From contig CAWFFV010000065.1 in the NCBI GenBank assembly GCA_963814985.1, forward strand, positions 1 through 22,598: a DNA stretch of 22,598 bases, written 5' to 3'. A program made the translations under genes and the position numbers. The notes under the pieces are model-generated. The model made no database searches and was not told the DNA's origin. It saw only the letters and a list, made by a program, of their open reading frames with translations. Positions within the stretch are counted from its first letter, which is position 1; the number at the start of each line of letters is the position of its first letter. Positions 1 to 7,333 of this stretch are shown here, piece after piece. This stretch comes from CAWFFV01 sp963814985 (GTDB lineage Bacteria; Chloroflexota; Ktedonobacteria; Ktedonobacterales; Ktedonobacteraceae).

Positions 1-222
1 AGCGTATTTGGGACTCACTCCTTCTTAAGCTCAAAAAAGAATTTTTTGTTTGCTGCCGTCTCTTCGAAACGCGAATGCCGCCATATATAGGCGATGTGGT
101 TTAACATAGGGAGTACTTCACAATCCTGATTGGATAAAGGATGAGATTTTTCAAGTTGAGTAGTAGTGAAGAAGAGCCTGATTAAGAACATTGTTTTGCT
201 GAGGTGGGTTGCTGTAGTGTTA

Positions 223-509
223 CTACAAAGGTAGTGTTTTAGAGGAAAAGAAAAACGTCTCAAGCGGCTTGTGAACTGACTTGAGACGATTCATATGCTT
301 CATGGAATGCCGATGGAGCAGATTCGAACCCTCCAGCCGACCATAGAGTGACTCAAGGCGCTTCCCACCTTGCTTCAGGCAGTGTATTTTTCTCAGCCAC
401 AAGGCCATCTGTAGCAACGGTGTAGCAACGTTATTGGGCTCCTTGAGTTGTTCCAAAGCTTCTTTCCGCTGCGGGCTTCTAAACTCGCTTTCTTCTCTTC
501 GGCTGTCAT
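223..509 (-). pseudogene. Small hypothetical protein, frameshifted
   Basis: On the minus strand an ATG at 509 opens MTAEEKKA, but that frame closes after about 40 codons. The neighbouring frame continues with a protein-like stretch (KEALEQLKEPNNVATPLLQM, then GGKRLESLYGRLEGSNLLHR) down to 223. One indel near 460-490 would join them into a protein of about 95 residues. I do not recognise the family. No clear Shine-Dalgarno site precedes 509. Bases 1-222 hold only spurious short frames. The call rests on sequence texture only. Confidence 0.3.
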
Positions 510-564
510 CGTTTCAGTTTTATCAGAAAGGTCAAGTCTGAACAGTTACAGAAAACAGCCCAAG

Positions 565-586
565 CCCCACTACTTTTAAGGTGGGG
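565..586. repeat. Hairpin resembling an IS200/IS605-type end
   Basis: CCCCAC (565-570) pairs with GTGGGG (581-586) around a 10-base loop. Read on the minus strand, its layout (ATTC, C-run, short T/A-rich loop, G-run) resembles the hairpin after the tnpB remnant at 2036-2055 read on the plus strand. It contains the stop codon of the ribbon-helix-helix gene. It may be the end of a transposable element or a terminator for that gene. Confidence 0.45.
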
Positions 587-764
587 ATGAATGGGCGTTC
601 CTTGTTTGGGGTCTGGGATGTGGGGTATATGTTGGGTCATCCCAGGCCAAAAACGCATCAACAGCACGTCTGACGAGTTCCGCAACAGCAAGCCCCTCCT
701 TCTCAGCTTGTTGGTGCAAGCGTTCCACTTGCTTTTCGGTAAGATACAGGTTGGTTCTTCTCAT
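576..764 (-). CDS. Ribbon-helix-helix (CopG/Arc-like) DNA-binding protein
   Basis: The protein of 62 residues starts MRRTNLYLTEKQVERLHQQA and continues with ELVRRAVDAFL. This is the beta-strand plus two-helix pattern of ribbon-helix-helix repressors, which bind DNA as dimers. I chose the ATG at 764 rather than the upstream in-frame start at 845, because AGGAG lies about 9 bases before it and the family fold begins at MRRTNLYL. The C-terminal tail (DDPTYTPHPRPQTRNAHSSP) is proline-rich and looks disordered. The gene is divergent from the tnpB remnant, 73 bases away, and ends inside a hairpin. It may be an antitoxin-like protein or the repressor of a mobile element. No toxin partner is visible. 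Confidence 0.7.
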   Translation of the reverse strand: MRRTNLYLTEKQVERLHQQAEKEGLAVAELVRRAVDAFLAWDDPTYTPHPRPQTRNAHSSPP

Positions 765-837
765 GGTTTTCTCCTCTTGACATGGGGCTTCTATTGCTGT
801 ACACTCTACCACATCAAGCGAGAAAGGACAAGAGGGA

Positions 838-2056
838 GTGCTCATCTACGAGGACAAGTTGGACGGCAACCAGCAGCAATATGCCGCCATTGATGAAGCG
901 ATACGCATTGTGCAATTCATCCGCAACAAGTGCTTGCGCAAATGGATGGACGGGCGAGGCATCTCGAGGAATGACATGCAGTGCTATTGTGCTGTACTCG
1001 CGAAAGAGTATTTGTTTGCCGCTTTCCTCAATTCACAAGCCCGTCAAGCCAGCGCAGACCGCGCATGGTTTGCGATCTCCCGTTTCTACGACAAAGCCGG
1101 ACAAAGAAACCAGGCAAGAAAGGCTACCCCAGATATCAACACAATAATCGGAGCGTGGAGTACAAACAAACGGGCTGGAAACTGGAACCAGACGGAAAGC
1201 ACGTCACCTTCACAGATGGGTGCGGGATTCGACGCTTCGGCTGATCGGGAATCCCGACATCAAAATGATTTCCCGACAAACAAATCAAGCGTGTCCGGAT
1301 TGTGCGCCGCGCTGATGGCTACTACTGCCAGTTCGCAATCCAGGCAGAACGCTCGTCTCACACACACCCACCGGCAAGCAGGTTGGTATCGATGTGGGGT
1401 TAAAAGCCTACTATATGGATTCCGATGGCAACACGGTAAAGAATCCGCGCCACCACCGCAAAGCGGAGAAGTTCAAAAGCTTGCAGCGTCACCTTTCACG
1501 CAAACAAAAGAAAGTCACCAACCGCAAGAAAGCCAGAAAAGACCTGGCCAAAGCGTATCTAAAAGTCCACGGCAGCGCGAAGATTTTGCCCGAAAAACGG
1601 CAAGCACGCTCGTCACATCTCACGACCTGGTTGCCTATGAAGATTTAAAGATATGCAATATGGTGAAAAATCATCACCTTGCCAAAACTATTCATGATGC
1701 AGGATGGTGAACGTTCCTCCAATGGGTGAAAGCCTATGGAGCGATGCACCGCATTCAGGTGGTTGCAGTAGCCCCACACTTCACGAGTCAGAAATGTAGG
1801 CATGTAGAACACTGGTCAAGAAAACATTGAGCGTACGAACACATATCTGTCACAATGTGGTTTGGTGTTGGATAGAGATCATAATGCAGCACTCAACATC
1901 TGGCAAAAGCATTGCAAGGTACCCTGGGGCACACGGGAACCGATGGGCGTCGCTCATCAAACGCTTCTGGAGATCGGACCTCTACTGCTTCCTCCACACG
2001 GAGAAGTGGCAAGTCGGGTCGCTGAAGGGAGAATTCCCCGCGCTTTAGCCGGGGGA
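838..2056 (+). pseudogene. tnpB: IS200/IS605-type TnpB (RNA-guided nuclease), multiply frameshifted
   Basis: Pieces of TnpB appear in order across three frames. The N-terminal part has AIRIVQFIRNKCLRKWMDG. The RuvC-I strand is KQVGIDVGLKAYY, followed by the basic helix HHRKAEKFKSLQRHLSRKQK. The RuvC-II region is LVAYEDLKICNMVKNHHLAK. A zinc-finger remnant begins TSQKC, and the last RuvC motif is LVLDRDHNAALNIW. Joining them needs at least four frame changes, so no functional protein is made as read. TnpB is the omega-RNA-guided nuclease of IS200/IS605 elements, and the omega RNA usually overlaps the gene's 3' end, here near 1950-2060. No TnpA transposase is present. The start is a GTG at 838. 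The ribbon-helix-helix gene upstream and the outward hairpins may belong to the same element. Confidence 0.8.
2036..2055 (+). repeat. Right-end hairpin of the tnpB element
   Basis: CCCCG, the spacer CGCTTTAGC, then CGGGG form a short G/C stem directly at the end of the tnpB remnant. This is where IS200/IS605 elements carry their subterminal right-end hairpin and the 3' part of the omega RNA. Confidence 0.5.
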
Positions 2057-2128
2057 GTGTCAAGATTTAGCGTTTCGGCTCAGACATGCCGTCACTGCGA
2101 CTCTTGGAAAACTCAACAGTTATGAGGA

Positions 2129-2992
2129 TCAGGAGAGGAAACGCGAGGCTCCTTCTCTTGCCGCTTCCACGTCTACACGCATTCTTTGAACGTCTGTATA
2201 AGAAACGGGAGCACGCCCACAGAAGAGCGGGAGTGCCAGGTCAAGGCTTTGGAGGGCTTTTTCCAACCAGTCATGTTGTTCTTCAGCCTTTTCTGCTTGC
2301 GTGGCGCGATCCCAATACAGTTGAGCAAGCTTCGCGTGCGTTCTCGCTAAATCTAATGGTCGCTCCTCCTGACGAGAGATTTTTAACAGGGCCTTGCAGC
2401 CAGCAATGGCATCATCCAGATCTTTGAGATGAATCTCTCTCTCGATCATTGAGCGCAGCCGTTGCGCTTCCTCGTAGGAACCTGGAGCTTCTGTGCTGAA
2501 GAGCCGAAGCGCCTGATCAATACTTTGGAGGGCATCCGCCAGGAATGTGCCGCGCTCTTCTCTCTTTTCTGCAAGCTTCATCCGCTCCCAACACAACTCA
2601 GCAAGCTTAAAGTAGGTTCTCGCGCAATCTAAGGGTCTGTCATCCTGACAATAGACCCTCAACCAGACTTTACAGCCAGCAATGGCGTCGTCTAAGGCTT
2701 CTTTGTCCGGGATCTGGCTTTCCCGCGCTTCTGGTATGCGACCCTGTTGAAGATCGGCCTGCGAAAGGTCGAGCGCTTGTGCAATTGAGGCCAATGATGC
2801 CTCGCCCAGACGTTTGATCAGATTATGCTCAATTTTGGAGATGTAGCCACGACCATTTGTGCCGAAGCCAGCCCGAACCGCCAGGTCAGTGACGGTCAAG
2901 CCGCGAAAGTGACGCCAGGCACGAATTGTGGCTCCCAGGCGGTCTTCTGAGGAAACAGGTGGTTCAAATTCTCGTTCTCTACGACCTCTCAC
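2129..2992 (-). CDS. XRE-family HTH regulator with duplicated TPR-like region
   Basis: A 287-residue protein. Residues 19-85 form an XRE/lambda-Cro type helix-turn-helix (AWRHFRGLTVTDLAVRAGF, then GRGYISKIEHNLIKRLGE). The rest is an internal duplication: residues 99-187 and 191-279 both begin with (D)LDDAIAGCK and carry the pattern RPLDxARTxxKLAxLxWxR, then ALQSxDxALxLF. This suggests tetratricopeptide-like helical hairpins for protein or ligand sensing. The start is a GTG at 2992 with AAGGA about 12 bases upstream. A paralog with the same N-terminus (MRGRRE) and the same domain order lies divergently at 3332. It is probably a cytoplasmic transcription factor; its target and ligand are unknown. 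The divergent arrangement suggests shared or mutual regulation through the 339-base intergenic region. Confidence 0.85.
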   Translation of the reverse strand: MRGRREREFEPPVSSEDRLGATIRAWRHFRGLTVTDLAVRAGFGTNGRGYISKIEHNLIKRLGEASLASIAQALDLSQADLQQGRIPEARESQIPDKEALDDAIAGCKVWLRVYCQDDRPLDCARTYFKLAELCWERMKLAEKREERGTFLADALQSIDQALRLFSTEAPGSYEEAQRLRSMIEREIHLKDLDDAIAGCKALLKISRQEERPLDLARTHAKLAQLYWDRATQAEKAEEQHDWLEKALQSLDLALPLFCGRAPVSYTDVQRMRVDVEAAREGASRFLS

Positions 2993-3077
2993 GTATTTCT
3001 TTTCCTTTATGAAGGATCTTCATCATCCTTTGTTAATCAACAAACTCCAATTATGAGTATACATGCTTCAAATGCTC

Positions 3078-3106
3078 TTGACAAGTGCCGCTTCCAAATG
3101 TATGCT
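3078..3106 (+). promoter_or_regulatory. Sigma70-like promoter in the divergent regulator spacer
   Basis: TTGACA (3078-3083), 17 bases, then TATGCT (3101-3106) reads toward the plus-strand regulator, 225 bases ahead of its start. The -35 is perfect and the -10 matches four of six. The rest of the 2993-3331 gap contains no gene I can support. Confidence 0.5.
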
Positions 3107-3331
3107 TAGAATGGTTGAGGAAACAATCTCCATTTCTGATGAAATTTGAAGATTAGACAGCATTTTTAGGGTCGGCTCTCTCTCGTGCGTCCCCTTTCGT
3201 AAAGCAACTTCAATTATTGAGCATCGTTGTAGTTTCTCCCCATGTCGCTGGCTCTCGATCACTCAAAGCGTGATTGGGATCGGCGCTGTTTGTGTCTAAA
3301 CACTCTATCATGATGAGGAAGGAAGGAACAG

Positions 3332-4162
3332 ATGAGAGGCCGGAGAGAGGCAGAACTCGCCTCCCATTCACCAGCCGAAAACGGGTTGGGAACTGCCATC
3401 CGTGCATGGCGCCGTTTTCGTGGTCTGACCGTCACCGATCTGGCCGTTCAGGCCGGCTTTGGTCAAAATGGCCGAGGGTATATTTCCAGAATTGAGCATA
3501 GTCAGATTCGCCATCTGGGCGAGGAACGCCTGGAGCGTATTGCAGCCGTACTCCAATTGCAAAGCGCCGATCTACTCCTCCGTCGCATGCCAGAGGCATA
3601 TGGGCAAGCGCCAACGCATGACCTGGATGAGGCGATCATTGGTGGGAAAGCCTTGCTCAACGAGTGCGCGGAGCAGTCGTTTGATTGGGCACGACTTCAG
3701 ATGCTGCTCGCAAGACTGTATCATGAGCGTGCGGCAGCATCACACACGATGGTCGCAAAATATACGGCACTCATCGAAGCTCAACACTGCATCGAGTGTG
3801 CCCTCCTCGTATTCACAGTGGACACAACACCACTGAGCTTTCAAGAAGCGACGCAGCTTGGCCGGGAAATCGGCGATGCCCTGGAAATTTCTGTCATTAC
3901 TGGCAGCCAGGCCTTGCTGAAGCGATGCCCACCTCAATCACTCGATTGGGCACGGATACAATTGGTGCTCGCGAAGTTCTATCGCAAGCGCGCAACCGTC
4001 TTAGAGGGTCTGGCAGCCAGAACTGCTCTTACCGAGGCTCAACACTGTATCGAGGCGGCTTTGTCCATTTTCACCCAGAAGCGTGCTCAACGGAGCTTGA
4101 AAGAGACCCGACAACTCTCTCAGGAGATCAAACTGATGACCCAGCAAGTTGACGAGTTCTAA
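3332..4162 (+). CDS. XRE-family HTH regulator, paralog of the 2129-2992 gene
   Basis: A 276-residue protein. Residues 19-85 are a helix-turn-helix nearly identical to that of the divergent gene (AWRRFRGLTVTDLAVQAGF, GRGYISRIEHSQIRHLGE). Two degenerate helical repeats follow, at about 98-180 and 185-265, each with (S/L)DWARxQxxLAxxYxxRA and then EAQHCIExAL. The ATG at 3332 follows GGAAGGA at good distance. The sensor half has diverged much more than the DNA-binding half, so the two proteins may recognise similar operators but different signals. It is the gene immediately upstream of, and co-directional with, the NYN/E2/JAB-E1 operon (gap 197 bases), and is a candidate regulator of it. A weak open frame at 4178-4438 overlaps the NYN start and is not called. 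Confidence 0.85.
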   Translation: MRGRREAELASHSPAENGLGTAIRAWRRFRGLTVTDLAVQAGFGQNGRGYISRIEHSQIRHLGEERLERIAAVLQLQSADLLLRRMPEAYGQAPTHDLDEAIIGGKALLNECAEQSFDWARLQMLLARLYHERAAASHTMVAKYTALIEAQHCIECALLVFTVDTTPLSFQEATQLGREIGDALEISVITGSQALLKRCPPQSLDWARIQLVLAKFYRKRATVLEGLAARTALTEAQHCIEAALSIFTQKRAQRSLKETRQLSQEIKLMTQQVDEF

Positions 4163-4359
4163 ATCACTTGCTGAAGCATGCACAAACGGCAAAGAGAACG
4201 CTTGCTGCAAGCACAGGAACAGAAGGAGGTGCCATCGTTCGCGCTAGCAAATCCAGCGTATGATGCTTTGAGACGGTCTTTGGAGTGCAGAAGGAGTTAT
4301 GCTCAGGGTTCCCTTCCTGAAGAGGCAGGGGAATCATATCCTGAACAGGAGAGATCATT

Positions 4360-5082
4360 ATGGAAAAAGAAAAAGTTGTCTTCTTCCTGGACTATGCGAA
4401 TATCAACAGAGCTACCAGGGAGAAAAGATATCGCTTGAACTACCACGACTTGCTCCAATATGTTGGTGAGAATCGGTTTCTTATCGATGCTCATTGCTAT
4501 GTGCCAATCAATCCACGGAATGAGCATCGATTGGACAGAGAAATAGAGGAGCTATGGCGTTCTGGCTATATCGTCAATACCAAGAGGGGAACCATTGCGG
4601 GTGGAACGTACAAATGCAATTTTGACGTTGAAATCACCATGGATATCTTAAAGGTCGCGTACCAGGTGAAACCCGACATCATTGTGTTAGCGACTGGTGA
4701 CTCTGATTTTGTCTCACTCATCCAGGATGTCAGGAAATCCGGTATTCGTGTTGAGGTGGCAGCTTTTGTCGAGACAGCCGGGACAGATATTATGAACAAA
4801 TGTTCAGGTTTTATAGATCTGGCTGTGTACTATGAAGACTATCTGGCAGCTCAATACGGTGAGCAAGAAGAGAAAGAGAAGAGCATAGCAGAACAGTACA
4901 GGGACCTCATCCAATTACAAAATAGTGAGCAGAGTGAGGATGGGAGAGCAGAACAAGACGAGGATCTGCTCCAGGTACGCGATAGCGATCTGAATGAGGA
5001 TGATGTGAAACTACCTGTAGATCAGATGGACGGGCAGATACGTGTGCCTGCGCCTGACATCATCGATGAACTGGAGTTGTGA
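4360..5082 (+). CDS. NYN-domain (LabA/DUF88-like, PIN-fold) putative ribonuclease
   Basis: A 240-residue protein. Residues 5-160 carry the NYN/LabA signature. The first acidic motif is VVFFLDYANINR (Asp11, Asn14, Asn16). A middle motif is CNFDVEITMDIL (Asp89, Asp95). The last motif is IIVLATGDSDFVSLIQDVR (Asp114, Asp116), followed by GIRVEV. In PIN/NYN nucleases these acidic residues bind Mg and cut RNA. The C-terminal 80 residues are acidic and glutamine-rich (EQEEKEKS, NEDD) and look disordered or like a partner-binding tail. The ATG at 4360 has AGGAGA about 8 bases upstream. The Ubl-E2 gene follows after 35 bases, so the two are probably cotranscribed. This link makes it a candidate effector or substrate of the conjugation system (inference). 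Confidence 0.85.
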   Translation: MEKEKVVFFLDYANINRATREKRYRLNYHDLLQYVGENRFLIDAHCYVPINPRNEHRLDREIEELWRSGYIVNTKRGTIAGGTYKCNFDVEITMDILKVAYQVKPDIIVLATGDSDFVSLIQDVRKSGIRVEVAAFVETAGTDIMNKCSGFIDLAVYYEDYLAAQYGEQEEKEKSIAEQYRDLIQLQNSEQSEDGRAEQDEDLLQVRDSDLNEDDVKLPVDQMDGQIRVPAPDIIDELEL

Positions 5083-5117
5083 GCTTACCAGTATCTGAGT
5101 AGAAGGAGGATTGACTC

Positions 5118-5803
5118 ATGGCAATTATAAACGGCAGAAGAATTCAAGTTCCACCCACCGGCATTACTGGTCAGAATCTGATCCAACAGATGAATCTGGT
5201 CCCGGTCGGCGACCAGTCATTCAACAAGGAGCGGCTTTCAGACCTATTCAGTCAGGCTATACCTATACACCGGCGGAGTTGTTTGATAAACAGGGCAAGC
5301 CAGTAAAGATTACGACTATCCCTGACAGGACCAAGGGGATGGTCACCTATGGGGGAGATCGAACGGCCCTTTCAAGACAGGTTATCACTGAGCAGGTCTA
5401 CGATATAGCGGAGAAGTTGTTCAGGAGAGGCGTATCGTTTGACGAAGAGCATGCCGATTGGATGATTGCCAATCAATATGTTTTACCACCGCTCTGGCAC
5501 AATATTGCCCAAACAACCGATCTGTTGATTATCTTTCCCACTGAGTATCCAGAGTTGCCACCTGTCGGCTTCTATCTCAAGGAAGATATCCCACTTTCTG
5601 TCAATGGACACCTGTATCAGTCAGCCTATCATGACGCATGTAGTGATCCGTTAACACAGGGATGGAAGTGGTATTGCGTCTACATTAACGCTGGAAGCTG
5701 GCAACCGGCTCCGATACAGCGTCCTGGGGATTGGAGGAGAGGTGATAGCCTCTGGACGTACTTTACGCTGATCAGTGAAGTGTTGTCAGGAGCAGATGAG
5801 TGA
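5118..5803 (+). CDS. Ubiquitin-like/E2 fusion protein (one frameshift as read)
   Basis: The ATG at 5118 follows a strong AAGGAGGA (5103-5110). Its frame gives MAIINGRRIQVPPTGITGQN and then QLIQ-type helix residues up to VP near 5205, where it runs off into a short closed frame. The next frame continues with GRRPVIQQG to 5803. One extra G in CCGG at about 5203-5205 restores NLVPGRRPVIQQG. The restored protein of about 229 residues has an N-terminal beta-grasp-like segment of about 80 residues ending in TYGG. An E2/UBC-like domain follows: helix SRQVITEQVYDIAEKLF, strand plus YP-P motif LLIIFPTEYPELPPVGFYL, a KWYCVYIN segment with the likely catalytic Cys, GSWQPA, and the last helix DSLWTYFTLISEVL. 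It resembles the prokaryotic E2 families described beside JAB and E1 genes. The assignment is from motifs, not a search. Confidence 0.7.
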
Positions 5804-5809
5804 GCACAC

Positions 5810-5847
5810 CTCAGTGGGTCAAGCTAATGGGAGCTTGACCCACTGAG
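5810..5847. repeat. Perfect 16-bp inverted repeat between the E2 and JAB-E1 genes
   Basis: CTCAGTGGGTCAAGCT (5810-5825), loop AATGGG, then its exact reverse complement (5832-5847). No T-run follows on either strand, so it is not a standard intrinsic terminator. It may be an mRNA stability or attenuation hairpin or a small insertion. It is framed by an 11-bp direct repeat AGTGAGCACAC at 5799-5809 and 5896-5906. Confidence 0.8.
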
Positions 5848-5896
5848 ATACCTCATCACGTTTACAGGGAGTGACTGGCTACGAAAGGAACTACCA

Positions 5897-7282
5897 GTGA
5901 GCACACATTCTCGATGTCTCATCAAGTTTAAACATGGTGATCTTGAATGCTTGAGGGCAAGGCTTCTCGAAGACCTTTCAAGAGAACACTTTGCGGTTCT
6001 CCTTGGGAAAACACAGAAGATCGATGGGTACACGATTATCACGGTCATCGATCTCCTTTTCCTGGAGCAATCCGACTACAATCAGCAGAGTGTTGCCTTT
6101 TTACGGATCAAAAAAGATTTCATCCATCAGGCATTAGTTGAACTTACCAGCAGGTATGATGTTGACACCATGATCGATGTCCATACCCATCCGTTTACTC
6201 AGGCGAGTGTCTCGTTCTCGGCAACCGATAACGGAGATGAAAAAACGTTCTCACTCTTTTTGAGCGAAACATTTGAACATATCAACTATGCAAGTATTGT
6301 TTTCTCTCAAAGACAGTACTCGGCAAGAGTATGGACGTTCAGGAGCGGCTCTCCCGTTGCAAGGCGTGCTCTGCTCAAAACGCAAACGAGTCGAGAGAAT
6401 ATCGTCAGCTCTGACTTCCGTGAATATACAGATGAGCACTCTAAAAAAAACGCAGAAAGTGACAGCATTTTCAAGCGGAGCGCATCCGTCATTGGATTGG
6501 ATGTTCTGCGAAAGATGATGCATGATCAGGTCATCTCGATCATTGGTGTTGGCGGATTGGGATCAATTGTCGCAGAGCATCTCATCCATATGGGGTTTCA
6601 CGAGATCAATCTCATAGACCCTGATACTCTGGAAATGTCGAACTTGAACCGTGTTGTTGGAGCATACTACGAAGATGCTCAACAGAAGCGCTTTAAAGTT
6701 GACGTGATCAAGAGACATGTCACAAACATCAATCCCAAAGCGACGGTCATGGCGTATACAAGGGATGTTCATGACAGAGAGATGGAGGGCGTTCTGGCGC
6801 TCTCTGATTGGATGATCGTCGCAACCGATAATCATTCCAGCAGGCGAAAAGCCCAGGAGCTATCAGTACAGTATTTTGTTCCATTGCTGTCTGTCGGGGT
6901 AAATATCACTGTAAAAGACAACAACGTTGAAGACATGAGTGGAGAGGTTATTACGGCCAGAGTGGGAGACTACCTGTGTTTAAACTGCCTCAATCGGATC
7001 AACCCTATTAAGGTGGCAAGTGAGAGGCATCCAGATACGACAATTAGGGAAGAATTGGTGAAGAGGGGGTATGTTACAGGGAAGGATATCAAAGAGCCTG
7101 CGGTCAAGACGCTGAACACGTCCTTAGCAACGATGGCAGTGGAGGTGCTGGTCAATCAGTATACCGATATGAGAAGGCATATGCCTATCCTGGTCTATGA
7201 AAACAACACGTCTATGAGTATTTACGAGGATAGAGAGAGTGTGCAGCTCAGGAACAAAAACTGTTTTCTCTGTAATGTCTGA
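5897..7282 (+). CDS. JAB (JAMM protease) - E1 (ThiF-like) fusion protein
   Basis: A 461-residue protein with two domains. Residues 1-165 are a JAB/JAMM metalloprotease: Glu30 in SREHFAVLLG, His96 and His98 in DVHTHPF, then S108xxD111 in FSATD. JAMM enzymes use these to hold Zn and cleave after ubiquitin-like C-termini. Residues 196-461 are an E1-like adenylating Rossmann domain: IIGVGGLGS (215-223), LIDPDTLEMSNLNR (239-252, with the Asp and Arg that contact ATP), ATDNHSSRRKAQ (309-320), and a CxxC pair at 361/364 and 456/459 that should bind Zn. No other cysteine lies between residues 365 and 455. The start is a GTG at 5897 with AAAGGAA about 8 bases upstream. It follows the E2 gene after 93 bases. 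JAB-E1 fusions are known in prokaryotic ubiquitin-like pathways. Confidence 0.9.
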   Translation: MSTHSRCLIKFKHGDLECLRARLLEDLSREHFAVLLGKTQKIDGYTIITVIDLLFLEQSDYNQQSVAFLRIKKDFIHQALVELTSRYDVDTMIDVHTHPFTQASVSFSATDNGDEKTFSLFLSETFEHINYASIVFSQRQYSARVWTFRSGSPVARRALLKTQTSRENIVSSDFREYTDEHSKKNAESDSIFKRSASVIGLDVLRKMMHDQVISIIGVGGLGSIVAEHLIHMGFHEINLIDPDTLEMSNLNRVVGAYYEDAQQKRFKVDVIKRHVTNINPKATVMAYTRDVHDREMEGVLALSDWMIVATDNHSSRRKAQELSVQYFVPLLSVGVNITVKDNNVEDMSGEVITARVGDYLCLNCLNRINPIKVASERHPDTTIREELVKRGYVTGKDIKEPAVKTLNTSLATMAVEVLVNQYTDMRRHMPILVYENNTSMSIYEDRESVQLRNKNCFLCNV

Positions 7283-7333
7283 GAGATACCTTGTATCATC
7301 TCATCTGCATTGAAAGTGAGTCAGGCACATCAG

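Noticed and set aside
316..345. tRNA T-arm-like sequence GGTTCGAATC on the minus strand
   Set aside because: The flanking bases do not form a T stem or acceptor stem and no anticodon arm is present. It lies in a protein-like frame.
411..436. Short direct repeat TGTAGCAACG
   Set aside because: Only two copies, inside a coding-like frame, no further structure.
4178..4438. An 86-codon plus-strand frame starting MHKRQRERLLQAQ
   Set aside because: It overlaps the first 79 bases of the well-supported NYN gene, has no clear ribosome site and no known family. At most a decayed small gene.
5191..5223. Programmed -1 frameshifting in the Ubl-E2 gene, with a hairpin at the junction (CTGGTC/GACCAG)
   Set aside because: No slippery heptamer is visible, and one missing G explains the break in the same way as other breaks in the window.
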